Assembly: GCF_022898935.1 (NCBI RefSeq)
Contig: NZ_JALIRP010000012.1
Coordinates: 62,001 to 126,000, forward strand
DNA: 64,000 nucleotides
Direction: 5' to 3'
Origin: Paenibacillus mangrovi
Lineage (GTDB): Bacteria > Bacillota > Bacilli > Paenibacillales > Paenibacillaceae
The notes beneath the pieces were generated by a model. It was given only the letters and a program-made list of their open reading frames with translations, was not told where the DNA came from and did not search any database. Shown piece after piece: positions 1 to 7,962 of the stretch. A program made the position numbers and the translations under genes. The stretch's first letter is position 1; each line of letters starts with the position of its first letter.

Positions 1-8
1 AAATGTTG

Positions 9-1214
9 CTACCCTTCACAAGAATATCGATGTTCTAAATTCGCCGCTTCCCGCAGTTCCCACTGCGCCGCTGCCAAACGGAATGAAGGTATGACACCAG
101 GTGAACTGCTGATCTCACGCACACCGATCTGACACAATGCCGCCAGATCTGCCACATTCTGCAGACTCGATGCACGTAAAGGAATATGTGGGCTGACTCT
201 TCGTATACGCCCTACCAGTGCCCTTAAGTTTTCGAGCTTCTCCTGCGACCAAGGGTGATCTGAATGACCGACTCCGCTGCAGTCTAATACGAGCAAATCT
301 GCGCACTTAGCCAAATCCGCAGCGAGTTCCAAACCGGATTCCATTCCAATCACTGCCCCAATGCTGTAAGTTACCGTACGGCGCTGATGGCATAACGTTT
401 CTTCAGCCACCCTCTCAATCAGTTCATGCATATGAGTCCACTCTTCCATATCTGCCGGATAAGGAATAAGAATTTCGAGCTTGTGCTCCATTCCCTGACG
501 ATAACAAGCAAGCGAGGCCCGAAATAACGCTTCCAGCTGAATATCCCGAAGGTCTGCAAGACAAGCCGCTTCCCGGGGATGTTCCTTCATCATGTCAACA
601 CCGGATACCAAGGCTACACTTAGATCTCCATCACCAAGATGGTGAAGCATGGTTTCTATATGCCCTTTCCACCGATACAACAGGCGCTCCCTTAATACGA
701 TGCTGGGATGAAGCTGAGTGCCAAAGCGATCCGGTGCATACTGCAAAGCCCATTCTTCAAAGATTTCTTTTAAATGGCCGCTGCCAAGCCAGTTCTCCTC
801 TTGAAGGAGCATCAATCCAGCCAGCCCGGTCATGCGGTGTGCTTGTTCCAGAGGGTAAGCCAGATCTTCAGCAAAAATCTTCAGACTGCGCGATTCATCG
901 CTCCATTCCAGTAGTCGCTCCGGCTTACCGGGATCATCCAAGGCATCTCTAGGGATAAGCTTGGATTCCCGTAAAATGGCACCGATCGAATACGGGTCGG
1001 CTGCAAGAATAGCTTCCTCTTTGGTCATGGAACCAATCAAGGACAGCTCCACAATCGAAGCGATTTCCGGCAAGGAGCATGCCCGCGCCTGCTCCCCGTC
1101 CTTCAGGGACATCCTGTCATCCGGCTTGTTCACCGGATACAACTTTTCCACAAAAGAAGACATAGAGCAGGAGCCGCTTTGGCAGCAGTTGTTCTGACAC
1201 CGATCACTTTTCAT
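9..1214 (-). CDS. Degenerate pyruvate phosphate dikinase-like (PEP-utilising TIM-barrel) protein
   Basis: A 401-aa protein related to the C-terminal half of pyruvate, phosphate dikinase (PPDK). An early segment (LSLIGSMTKEEAILAADP) resembles the PPDK stretch before its swivelling domain. The second half resembles the PEP-binding barrel (LADLRDIQLEALFRAS, LEILIPYP, and the ending SSSPGVIPSFRLAAAQ, which parallels the PPDK strand SCSPFRVPIARLAAAQ). The N-terminal ATP-grasp and phosphohistidine domains are absent. The usual barrel motif FGTNDLTQ is replaced by LVLDCSGVGHSD, and the catalytic-Cys loop GxCGEHGGDP is not recognisable, so PPDK activity is unlikely. The N-terminus is Cys-rich (CQNNCCQSGSC), possibly metal binding. 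I chose ATG 1214 because GAGGGTGG lies 10 nt upstream. Function unknown. Confidence 0.7.
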   Translation of the reverse strand: MKSDRCQNNCCQSGSCSMSSFVEKLYPVNKPDDRMSLKDGEQARACSLPEIASIVELSLIGSMTKEEAILAADPYSIGAILRESKLIPRDALDDPGKPERLLEWSDESRSLKIFAEDLAYPLEQAHRMTGLAGLMLLQEENWLGSGHLKEIFEEWALQYAPDRFGTQLHPSIVLRERLLYRWKGHIETMLHHLGDGDLSVALVSGVDMMKEHPREAACLADLRDIQLEALFRASLACYRQGMEHKLEILIPYPADMEEWTHMHELIERVAEETLCHQRRTVTYSIGAVIGMESGLELAADLAKCADLLVLDCSGVGHSDHPWSQEKLENLRALVGRIRRVSPHIPLRASSLQNVADLAALCQIGVREISSSPGVIPSFRLAAAQWELREAANLEHRYSCEG

Positions 1215-1345
1215 TTTTGGCCGTCCACCCTCTTTTCCCGGAAATATGAGATCCGTTTTTGCAGCGGACCCTACCTTACAGAATATTAGCTCCTGGCGAG
1301 AAATATACAGCAATTGCATGCTCGAACGGCCGTTTTCTCTTGACT

Positions 1346-1376
1346 AAAAAGAAAGAAACCGCTCAATTGAGCGGCC
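1346..1376 (-). terminator. Rho-independent terminator of the sulfhydrylase gene
   Basis: Perfect inverted repeat CCGCTCAATTGAGCGG at 1359-1374, followed on the minus strand by a T-rich tract. It separates the sulfhydrylase transcript from the PPDK-like gene downstream. Confidence 0.75.
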
Positions 1377-1392
1377 TCTTCGTGGTTCTATG

Positions 1393-2685
1393 TTATTGCT
1401 GGCTGGCTGTGATCGCCTGTTCCAGATCATATAAAATATCGTCGATGGCTTCGGTGCCGATGGACAAGCGCAGCATTTCCGGATTAATGCCCGCTGCAAT
1501 CTGCTCCTCTTCGGACAGCTGCTGGTGCGTTGTGCTAGCCGGGTGAATGATCAGCGACTTGGAGTCGCCCACGTTTGCAAGATGGGAGAACAGCTTCACA
1601 TTCTCAATAACCTTGCGTCCTGCTTCCTTGCCGCCTTTAATGCCAAACGTCATGATGGCGCCCTGCCCCTTTGGCAAATACTTTTGTGCCAGATCGTAGG
1701 AAGGATGGCTTGGAAGTCCCGAGTAGCTGACCCATTCCACCGCATCGTGGTTTTCCAGGAATTGCGCCACTTTAAGGGCATTCTGGCTGTGACGCTCCAT
1801 GCGCAGATGCAATGTCTCAAGACCCTGCAGCAGCATCCATGAGTTGAACGGTGAAATCGTCGCGCCCAAGTCGCGGAGCAGTTGTACGCGTGCTTTGATG
1901 ATATAAGCCAGCGGTCCGACCGCTTCCGTATACACGACGCCATGGTAGCTTGGATCCGGCTCCGTCAGTCCCGGGAACTTGCCATTTGCCGCCCAGTCGA
2001 ATTTGCCGCTGTCCACAATGATGCCGCCGATAGAAGTGCCATGACCACCAATGAATTTGGTTGCCGAGTGAACGACCACATCCGCACCATGCTCGATCGG
2101 ACGCAGTAAGTATGGGCTCGGGAAGGTATTATCCAAAATGAGCGGAATACCGTTCTCATGGGCGATGTTCGCAACGGCCTCGATGTCCAGCACATCTCCC
2201 TTCGGATTGCCGATCGTCTCAGCGAACAGCGCTTTGGTCTTGTCGTTAATCGCCGCGCGGAAGTTTTCCGGGTCGCTTGCATCGACAAAATGTACCTTAA
2301 TGCCAAGCTTTGCAAGTGTGGTAGAGAACAGATTGTAGGTACCGCCGTAAAGCGTAGAGGAAGATACGATCTCGTCACCCGCACCAGCGATATTCAGTAC
2401 GGAAAAGGTGATTGCCGCCTGTCCTGAAGAGGTCGCCAGAGCGCCAACCCCGCCTTCCAGCGCAGCCACACGCTGCTCGAATACATCGGTTGTCGGGTTC
2501 ATGATTCGTGTATAGATATTGCCGAATTCCTTCAGGGCAAACAAATTGGCTGCATGATCGCTGTCTTTGAAGCCATACGAAGTGGTTTGATAGAGCGGTA
2601 CCGCACGGGAAAGCGTCGTTGGGTCAATCTCTTGGCCCGCATGTACGGCTAAGGTTTCAAAAGATAATGGACGTTCGTTGGACAT
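1393..2685 (-). CDS. metY: O-acetylhomoserine aminocarboxypropyltransferase (sulfhydrylase)
   Basis: A 430-aa PLP enzyme of the Cys/Met metabolism family. It condenses O-acetyl-L-homoserine with sulfide (or methanethiol) to give homocysteine or methionine in the cytoplasm. Diagnostic features are the N-terminal SFETLAVHAGQE, TSYGF, ATSSGQAAITF, the PLP-lysine region VVHSATKFIGGHGTS and the C-terminal RLSIGTEAIDDILYDLEQA. The length fits MetY (about 425-440 aa) rather than the ~380-aa MetB/MetC branch. The start is ATG 2685 with GGGAGG eight bases upstream; the longer frame to 2751 has no ribosome binding site. The upstream gap is short and shows no S-box, so control by a SAM riboswitch is not supported. 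The gene is single, with its own terminator. Confidence 0.93.
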   Translation of the reverse strand: MSNERPLSFETLAVHAGQEIDPTTLSRAVPLYQTTSYGFKDSDHAANLFALKEFGNIYTRIMNPTTDVFEQRVAALEGGVGALATSSGQAAITFSVLNIAGAGDEIVSSSTLYGGTYNLFSTTLAKLGIKVHFVDASDPENFRAAINDKTKALFAETIGNPKGDVLDIEAVANIAHENGIPLILDNTFPSPYLLRPIEHGADVVVHSATKFIGGHGTSIGGIIVDSGKFDWAANGKFPGLTEPDPSYHGVVYTEAVGPLAYIIKARVQLLRDLGATISPFNSWMLLQGLETLHLRMERHSQNALKVAQFLENHDAVEWVSYSGLPSHPSYDLAQKYLPKGQGAIMTFGIKGGKEAGRKVIENVKLFSHLANVGDSKSLIIHPASTTHQQLSEEEQIAAGINPEMLRLSIGTEAIDDILYDLEQAITASQQ

Positions 2686-2814
2686 GGATAAATCCTCCCT
2701 TTTCTGCATGGAAAATAGTTGTCTAGCGCGATTTTTTTCATATTTTCTCATACTTCCCAGCGTTTGAAAAGGTAAAAAATGATAATTCGCATTAAATTAC
2801 TAAGAATTATAGAA

Positions 2815-3414
2815 TCATCCTATTCCCAAAATATCAGAAACCAATGACAGCACCAGCATCCCCGCCATAAACACCCCCGACCACAAGGCACGGGACTCAA
2901 GGGAAATTCCTCCTGCCTTGCTACCCGGGGCCTTCTTCACTCGTGACCGCAATGATTGATAGTACATGATCGCACCAGCAGCGATAAGAAGAATCTCCAG
3001 CAGCATGCTGATCAAAGGCCAGCGCCATAGTCCGAATCCGAGCAGCGGAAGATGTCCCAGATTCCCCGGCAATATCGGCAGATCACTACGGTGTACCAGC
3101 AAATCAAGCAGCCAGTGGCTGAAGACAACAGCGCTCATCACAGCCGCACTGCGTTTGCCCCAGAGTTTCCAGGACGCAATACCAGCAAGGATGGCAATGA
3201 GTAGGGCACCAACCAAGGAATGTGTATAATCGGCATGAATAACCGATCCTCCGTATCCCCCTTCCCCAACAGGGACTATTGTTTCCACTCCATTCAGGAG
3301 CAGGGGTACAAAAATAACATCCAGCAGCTGCGTGCCAAGCATCAACGCCCAAAGCGGCGTCTCGGATTGTCTCGATTTTACGGCTGCGGCGAGTCCAAAA
3401 TGTCCTGCAAACAT
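2815..3414 (-). CDS. YdjM/DUF457-like membrane-bound metal-dependent hydrolase
   Basis: A 199-aa integral membrane protein with about five hydrophobic segments. The conserved polar motifs HADYTHSL (about residues 60-67) and SHWLLDLLVHRSDLP (about 99-113) match the YdjM family of inner-membrane putative metal-dependent hydrolases, whose His/Asp residues are thought to bind metal. The substrate is unknown. Its ribosome binding site (GGAGG) lies inside the last codons of the 30-aa ORF just upstream, and that ORF follows the TetR gene closely. The three genes therefore form one operon under the TetR promoter at 4233-4261, making this the probable main target of the regulator. Confidence 0.75.
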   Translation of the reverse strand: MFAGHFGLAAAVKSRQSETPLWALMLGTQLLDVIFVPLLLNGVETIVPVGEGGYGGSVIHADYTHSLVGALLIAILAGIASWKLWGKRSAAVMSAVVFSHWLLDLLVHRSDLPILPGNLGHLPLLGFGLWRWPLISMLLEILLIAAGAIMYYQSLRSRVKKAPGSKAGGISLESRALWSGVFMAGMLVLSLVSDILGIG

Positions 3415-3416
3415 CT

Positions 3417-3509
3417 TTATTCGACCTCCTTACGGCTGTACGGCGGAATTCTCGAATCGAGCCAGCCACACACTACCGTGAATACAATCACCAGCACGAT
3501 AAAGCTCAT
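3417..3509 (-). CDS. 30-aa single-pass membrane microprotein
   Basis: Short ORF of 30 codons. It begins MSFIVLVIVFTVVCGWLDSR and ends in a charged tail (YSRKEVE). The first 16 residues are strongly hydrophobic, so one membrane segment is predicted. Support for translation: a GAGGAGG ribosome binding site 9 nt before the ATG, a start only 24 nt after the TetR stop, and an end 2 nt before the next ATG. The ribosome binding site of the YdjM-like gene sits inside its last codons. It may act with the YdjM-like protein or as a translational coupler. I do not recognise a family. Confidence 0.6.
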   Translation of the reverse strand: MSFIVLVIVFTVVCGWLDSRIPPYSRKEVE

Positions 3510-3533
3510 GTGGAGCATCCTCCTCTTCGAATC

Positions 3534-4163
3534 TCATTGATCCGATTGATTTTTCTCCCGGAAGCCGAGCAGCAGAACATCAAACGATTCATTAAAAGTG
3601 TCTGACAACCGCTGCATTAACTCGTCTGCCGTTTCTGCAGAATATTGATAGGTCCCGACAATACCATGCAGCATGTAAAAATAAATGCGCGTACAAGCCA
3701 GCAGCCGCTCACTCCCTTCCTTCAATCCAGTGCAATCTCTGACGGCTTGCATGAGCTCAGCAAACAGCTGAATCCGAATCTGGTTAATCTCCATTTCCGG
3801 CTCAGTTTCATCCACCCGTACCGATTTGACCTCGAAAAAGATCCGGTACATATTCCGGTTCAGCAGACAAAAACGGATAAACAGCAGGCTGATCCGCTTT
3901 AAAACATGCTCCGGCTCCTCTTGGACCCGCATCAGCTCCCTGATCGTCTGTTTCAGTTCAAGAAGTGAAGGCATGGAAAGCTCATTCAGCAGCGCTTCCT
4001 TATCCTCAAAGTAAATGTATATCGTCGTGTGGGAACAGCCGGCCTTGGTGGCAATCTCACGCATGGTTACGGCATCGTACCCCTTAGTAGTAAACAGCTC
4101 ACCGGCAGCGGCCAGAATATCGCGTTTGGTGTCTTCTGAACGGACATGTTTTTTTCTCGGCAT
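3534..4163 (-). CDS. TetR/AcrR-family transcriptional repressor
   Basis: A 209-aa regulator. The N-terminal TetR DNA-binding domain is clear: TKRDILAAAGELFTTKGYDA, then the helix-turn-helix VTMREIATKAGCSHTTIYIYF (about residues 31-51). The C-terminal ligand/dimerisation domain (about 60-200) is of the WHG/TetR_C_33 type with a VGTYQYSAETADELMQRL-like end. It is the first gene of a three-gene operon (TetR, 30-aa membrane peptide, YdjM-like protein). Two copies of the palindrome ATAACCAATGGTTAT lie in its own promoter, which points to autorepression. The ligand is unknown. Confidence 0.9.
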   Translation of the reverse strand: MPRKKHVRSEDTKRDILAAAGELFTTKGYDAVTMREIATKAGCSHTTIYIYFEDKEALLNELSMPSLLELKQTIRELMRVQEEPEHVLKRISLLFIRFCLLNRNMYRIFFEVKSVRVDETEPEMEINQIRIQLFAELMQAVRDCTGLKEGSERLLACTRIYFYMLHGIVGTYQYSAETADELMQRLSDTFNESFDVLLLGFREKNQSDQ

Positions 4164-4199
4164 TTCAAGTCAGCATTCCTTTCCTTACATGCTTGCAAC

Positions 4200-4261
4200 A
4201 AATAACCAATGGTTATTTTTAATGATGACTATAATATAACCAATGGTTATTTAATCGTCAA
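4200..4261 (-). promoter_or_regulatory. Promoter with twin TetR operators
   Basis: Minus-strand SigA promoter: -35 TTGACG (4256-4261), 17-bp spacer, -10 TATATT (4233-4238). Operator 1 (4236-4250, ATAACCA-A-TGGTTAT) fills most of the spacer. Operator 2 (4200-4218, AAATAACCA-A-TGGTTATTT) lies downstream of the expected start. Centres are 34 bp apart. This geometry fits repression by two TetR dimers. Confidence 0.8.
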
Positions 4262-4289
4262 TACCTTTTTATCCTGATTTTGTAAATCG

Positions 4290-4440
4290 CAAAAAAAACA
4301 GCCGCTAAAAGCGGCTGCCATAAAAAAAGAACCCTGAGAGTATTGAGAGAGTTGCCGATGTCGAATTACGCATTGCATAATTCTATCGTTTGATAAGTAA
4401 AAGCTTATTTTATATAAGCCGCTTACCTTTCATAAGTACA
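4290..4440 (-). ncRNA. Candidate small RNA between the tetR and marR units
   Basis: A minus-strand promoter (-35 TTGACA at 4471-4476, 18-bp spacer, -10 TATGCT at 4447-4452) points at a clean terminator (stem CAGCCGC/GCGGCTG at 4299-4317 followed by eight T). The transcript would be about 150 nt. It contains a second small hairpin (CTTAT/ATAAG) and no ORF with a credible ribosome binding site and length. No other minus-strand gene could use this terminator. No known RNA family recognised. Confidence 0.4.
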
Positions 4441-4562
4441 TGGAAAAGCATATCGTTTTTATCCTAAGGTTGTCAAGCGATGTACTCACACAGCAAGCCG
4501 CAATAAGGTATTTCGCCCTGTTCCGCAACGAAATTGCCCCTTTTTCGTATACTATTATATTA

Positions 4563-4591
4563 TTGACGTTCATTGGTCTACCAACTACGAT
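4563..4591 (+). promoter_or_regulatory. marR promoter with spacer inverted repeat
   Basis: TTGACG (4563-4568), 17 bp, TACGAT (4586-4591). The spacer holds TTGGT-CT-ACCAA (4573-4584), a plausible MarR autoregulatory operator. Confidence 0.55.
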
Positions 4592-4675
4592 GACACTATA
4601 TTAAGCTGTTAAAAAGATTAACAATTTACATTCACATGAACCAATATTCCGTTATATGCAGGAGGGTGATCTGGC

Positions 4676-5125
4676 TTGCATTCATCATCTAAAGAATTAG
4701 CTAACCGATACTGTGAACTAATGGACAGGCTGCCTCGCCTTATTGACTACACTGGCATTGTCCGGCATATGAAGCTAAGCACCACCGAAGCATTTATTCT
4801 GCAATACTTGCAAAGTCATGGCAGCCAGCGGGGTGCGGATATCGTCAAGGTAACTGGTTTAACGACAAGCGCTATTACGCAAATCTACGACAAGCTGGTG
4901 CAGGAGGAGCTGATTGAACGCACCCGCTCCGATAAGGACCGGCGATACGTGAACATTACCCTCACGGCCAAAGGTTCGAACGTTCTGAAACAGTTGTCTG
5001 ATATAAGCTCGGAGCGCATTGTCGAAACCGTGGATCATTTTACAAAAGAAGAGTCGGACGAGCTGCTCGAAACCATTCGCCAGCTTGCTGAGCTGATCGA
5101 ATATCAGCGAAATAGCCGCAAATAA
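4676..5125 (+). CDS. MarR-family transcriptional regulator
   Basis: A 149-aa winged-helix regulator. The fold signature is clear: LSTTEAFILQYLQSHGSQ, recognition region GADIVKVTGLTTSAITQIYD, then the wing RTRSDKDRRYVNITLTAKG (about residues 83-101), with the DxRxxxxxLT motif typical of MarR. The start is TTG 4676, with GGAGGG at 4661-4666 and a 9-nt spacer; there is no ATG in frame nearby. No target gene adjoins it on the same strand, so it may act on its own promoter or elsewhere. It is followed by a terminator shared with the convergent arginase gene. Confidence 0.88.
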   Translation: MHSSSKELANRYCELMDRLPRLIDYTGIVRHMKLSTTEAFILQYLQSHGSQRGADIVKVTGLTTSAITQIYDKLVQEELIERTRSDKDRRYVNITLTAKGSNVLKQLSDISSERIVETVDHFTKEESDELLETIRQLAELIEYQRNSRK

Positions 5126-5136
5126 GCCAGGCGCGA

Positions 5137-5187
5137 AAAAAACACCATTGGAGTCAGCCGTAAGGGCGGACAACAATGGTGTTTTTC
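5137..5187. terminator. Bidirectional terminator between marR and rocF
   Basis: Arms AACACCATTG (5141-5150) and CAATGGTGTT (5174-5183) with A and T tracts on either side, so it can end transcripts from both convergent genes. Confidence 0.8.
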
Positions 5188-5196
5188 ACATTACAG

Positions 5197-6096
5197 TTAC
5201 AGGATCCGGCTGCCGAACAAGGACCCGATTAGCTCCACAGCCAACTTCGATGTCTGATTGTTGCGGTCAAGGAGCGGGTTCACCTCTACAAAATCGGCAG
5301 AAGTAATCCGCCCCCATTCGCTCATGAGCTCCAAGGTAAGATGAGCCTCGCGGTAGCTGAGTCCGCCGCGGACGGGTGTCCCTGTCCCCGGGGCTTCGAT
5401 AGGATCGACGCTGTCAATATCAAAGCTCAGATGCACGCCGTCCGTACCATTTCCGGCGATGCGAAGCGCCTCCTGAACCACTTTCTCGATGCCGAGCCGG
5501 TCAATCTCATGCATGGTGAAGCAGGTCAGGCCGCAGGATCGGATCATCGCCTTCTCGTCGCGGTCCAGATCACGAGCCCCGATAATGACGCAGTTTTCCG
5601 GCTTCAAGGGGACTGCGCCCTCAGCGATCTCTCGCAGTTTGATATGTGAGAGCCCCAGGCCAACCGCAAGCGAAATGCCGTGCATATTGCCCGAAGGACT
5701 CGTCGTTTCCGTGTTCAAATCGGAATGCGCATCGACCCAGATGACGCCCATATTGCTATAATGGCGCATCAATCCAGCCAGCGATCCCATTGCAATGCTG
5801 TGATCTCCGCCTAGAACAAGCGGAATATGCCCTGCCGCAACCGTCTTCCCGACAGCCTCTCCGAGAAGCCCGGAAACGGCCAAAACCTCCTGGACATGCT
5901 TCATTTTGGAGCCTGTGGGCGATTGGATGCCGTCCGGCAGCCGGATGCATTGATCTGCCTCCACGTCATACCCCAGGCTCTGCAGCTTTTTCACAAGTCC
6001 GAATTTCATGACGCTATCAGGACCATTCTCGCTTCCAGGCCGGCCTGCGCCAAGCCCGAACGGCACCCGGATGATGGAAATGGATTGCTTATCCAT
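5197..6096 (-). CDS. rocF: Arginase
   Basis: A 299-aa ureohydrolase converting L-arginine to ornithine and urea, with a binuclear manganese centre. All metal-binding motifs are present: LGGDHSIAMG, WVDAHSDLNT, SGNMHG and SFDIDSVDP. The length matches bacterial arginases (about 297-300 aa). The start is ATG 6096; its ribosome binding site (a run of seven G) lies in the last codons of rocD, which ends 6 nt upstream, so the two are translationally coupled. Together RocF and RocD carry arginine through ornithine to glutamate semialdehyde. No rocR-type regulator or sigma-54 promoter was found nearby. Confidence 0.95.
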   Translation of the reverse strand: MDKQSISIIRVPFGLGAGRPGSENGPDSVMKFGLVKKLQSLGYDVEADQCIRLPDGIQSPTGSKMKHVQEVLAVSGLLGEAVGKTVAAGHIPLVLGGDHSIAMGSLAGLMRHYSNMGVIWVDAHSDLNTETTSPSGNMHGISLAVGLGLSHIKLREIAEGAVPLKPENCVIIGARDLDRDEKAMIRSCGLTCFTMHEIDRLGIEKVVQEALRIAGNGTDGVHLSFDIDSVDPIEAPGTGTPVRGGLSYREAHLTLELMSEWGRITSADFVEVNPLLDRNNQTSKLAVELIGSLFGSRIL

Positions 6097-6102
6097 CCTT
6101 GT

Positions 6103-7308
6103 TCAATCCCCCCCTTGACCGGCAAATACCTCTTCAATCCGGCTCAGAGCGAAATCCAGCTCATCTTCCGTAATGACCAGAGGAGGCGCCAGTCGAATGG
6201 TCGTCTCATGCGTTTCTTTACATAGCAGTCCGATCCTAGCCAGAGCTTCGCAGTACGGCCTAGCGGGCACGGACAGATGAATTCCGATCAGCAGGCCGCG
6301 CCCGCGGATGGATACGATATCCGGATGTTTGATGGATGTAAGCCGTTTCATAAAATATCGGCCGAGCTCCTCAGACCGCTCTATCAGCCGTTCTTCCTCC
6401 AGAACATCCAGTGCCGCCAGCGATACGGCACAAGCCAGCGGATTGCCACCGAAGGTCGAGCCATGCGAGCCCGGCTCAAAAACGTTCATAATCTCCTCAT
6501 CCGCGGCGACTGCAGATATCGGCATCACCCCGCCCCCGAGCGCTTTGCCCAGAATATATACATCCGGCACCACGGTCTCCCAGTCACAGGCAAACTTCTG
6601 GCCCGTACGCCCGAAGCCCGTCTGGATCTCATCGGCAATAAACAGCACGCGCTGCTGGCGGCATAGCTCATATGCCTCGGATAAAAATTGCGGCGGAGGC
6701 ACGATAATCCCCGCTTCCCCCTGCACCGGTTCCACCAGAAAAGCAGCCGTATCCGGCGTAATCGCCGCCCGTAGCGCATCCAGATCTCCATACGGAATTG
6801 TTAGGAACCCCGGGGTAAACGGTCCGAAATCCTGTTTGTAAGCCTCCTCTGTTGAAAAAGAGGTAATGGTTAACGTACGTCCATGGAAATTGCCGTTACA
6901 GACAATAATCTGCGCCCGGTCTTCCTTCACCCCTTTGACCCGGTAGGCCCAGCGTCTAGCCATTTTGAGCGCAGTTTCCACTGCCTCTGCTCCCGTGTTC
7001 ATCGCGAGAATTTTGTCTTTCCCGACAAATTCGGCTAGTCTTTTCACAAACCGGGCCAGCGCCTCGCTATGAAAAGCTCTTGAGACAAGCGTCACTTTGT
7101 CCGCCTGCTCTTTCAGCGCTTGAATGATTTTCGGGTGACGGTGACCGTGATTGAGCGCGGAGTATGCGCTCAGCATATCGAGATAGCGGCGCCCCCCCGT
7201 ATCCTCGACCCACACCCCTTCCGCCTTTTCAATAACAATTGGCAGCGGAAGATAGTTCCTTGCACTGTAATGGTCCATCATATGCAGGACTTGCTCTGTT
7301 GTGGCCAT
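6103..7308 (-). CDS. rocD: Ornithine aminotransferase
   Basis: A 401-aa class III PLP aminotransferase transferring the delta-amino group of ornithine to 2-oxoglutarate to give glutamate-5-semialdehyde. Motifs include YLDMLSAYSALNHGHRHP (an ornithine aminotransferase signature), NTGAEAVETALKMARRW, FHGRT, the Asp of LFIADEIQTGFGRTG and the PLP-lysine region ILGKALGGG. The length agrees with the family. Of two close ATGs, 7308 is preferred because AGGA lies 9 nt upstream; the ATG at 7326 lacks one. It is the first gene of rocD-rocF. This order, with arginase last, allows catabolism of arginine as nitrogen source. Confidence 0.95.
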   Translation of the reverse strand: MATTEQVLHMMDHYSARNYLPLPIVIEKAEGVWVEDTGGRRYLDMLSAYSALNHGHRHPKIIQALKEQADKVTLVSRAFHSEALARFVKRLAEFVGKDKILAMNTGAEAVETALKMARRWAYRVKGVKEDRAQIIVCNGNFHGRTLTITSFSTEEAYKQDFGPFTPGFLTIPYGDLDALRAAITPDTAAFLVEPVQGEAGIIVPPPQFLSEAYELCRQQRVLFIADEIQTGFGRTGQKFACDWETVVPDVYILGKALGGGVMPISAVAADEEIMNVFEPGSHGSTFGGNPLACAVSLAALDVLEEERLIERSEELGRYFMKRLTSIKHPDIVSIRGRGLLIGIHLSVPARPYCEALARIGLLCKETHETTIRLAPPLVITEDELDFALSRIEEVFAGQGGD

Positions 7309-7399
7309 GGCTGCACATCCTATCATGTAATCTTTTCGCCTGTTCCTATCTTATTGGCGAACTGCCGATTTCATGATTTGTGAAATTTTGTACATTGGA

Positions 7400-7457
7400 C
7401 ACGACAAAAAGCACCGCTTTCCTTTTGCCTGCCGCAAGAAGAAAATCGGTGCTTTTT
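7400..7457 (-). terminator. Terminator downstream of the thioredoxin-like gene
   Basis: Long-armed hairpin AAAAAGCACCG (7406-7416) / CGGTGCTTTTT (7447-7457), with a T tract on the minus strand. It isolates the thioredoxin transcript from rocD. Confidence 0.75.
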
Positions 7458-7501
7458 ACTTAAGATAAGCGCCGTGAAGCGGGCTTTAACCCGCCCATGC
7501 T

Positions 7502-7828
7502 TTATTTTTTGGATTCCAGCGTCTCCAGGTACTCTGAAATCTCTGCCGGTGTTTTCGCAAACTTGCTGTGCAAATGAGCTAGCTTTTCACCGTTTTTGAA
7601 AACCAGAAGGCTCGGAATGCCGCGCACATCATTCTTGCTGGTGATATCCTCGAACTGCTCCACATCCATGGCATAAAACTCTTTATCTGGATGCTTCGTC
7701 ATCATGTCCGGCAGAAATTTGTCCAGCGTCTTGCAGTCCGGGCACCAGGAAGCGTCATATTTAATAACGGTCAGCCCGTCGCGGTTGATCAAATCCTCAT
7801 ATTGTTTTTCCGTTTGAATACGTTCCAT
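7502..7828 (-). CDS. Thioredoxin-family protein (YdbP-like)
   Basis: A 108-aa cytosolic thioredoxin fold. The redox motif is WCPDC (in YDASWCPDCKTLDKF), rather than the WCGPC of housekeeping TrxA. The cis-proline loop is RGIPSLLVFKNG. It resembles the Bacillus YdbP group of accessory thioredoxins. Start chosen at ATG 7828 because AAAGGGG sits about nine bases upstream; the longer frame would put that ribosome binding site inside the gene. It is a single-gene unit with its own terminator. The partner is unknown. Confidence 0.85.
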   Translation of the reverse strand: MERIQTEKQYEDLINRDGLTVIKYDASWCPDCKTLDKFLPDMMTKHPDKEFYAMDVEQFEDITSKNDVRGIPSLLVFKNGEKLAHLHSKFAKTPAEISEYLETLESKK

Positions 7829-7962
7829 CTCTGCTATCCCCTTTACCTGCGTCATTTGGCGGCTTCCTACAGAAGCTTGGATTCCGGAAATTGTGCAATG
7901 ATTTTTATCACACCCGAACCGTTACCTTATTTTAGCCGTTTATGACTTGGTTTGCAAAAGGG

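Noticed and set aside
2686..2814. Possible SAM riboswitch (S-box) ahead of metY
   Set aside because: The gap is too short for the ~100-nt aptamer plus terminator, and no S-box core motifs were found.
7309..7400. Sigma-54 promoter for rocDF
   Set aside because: Looked for TGGCAC-N5-TTGCA; no acceptable match, and no RocR-type activator gene nearby.
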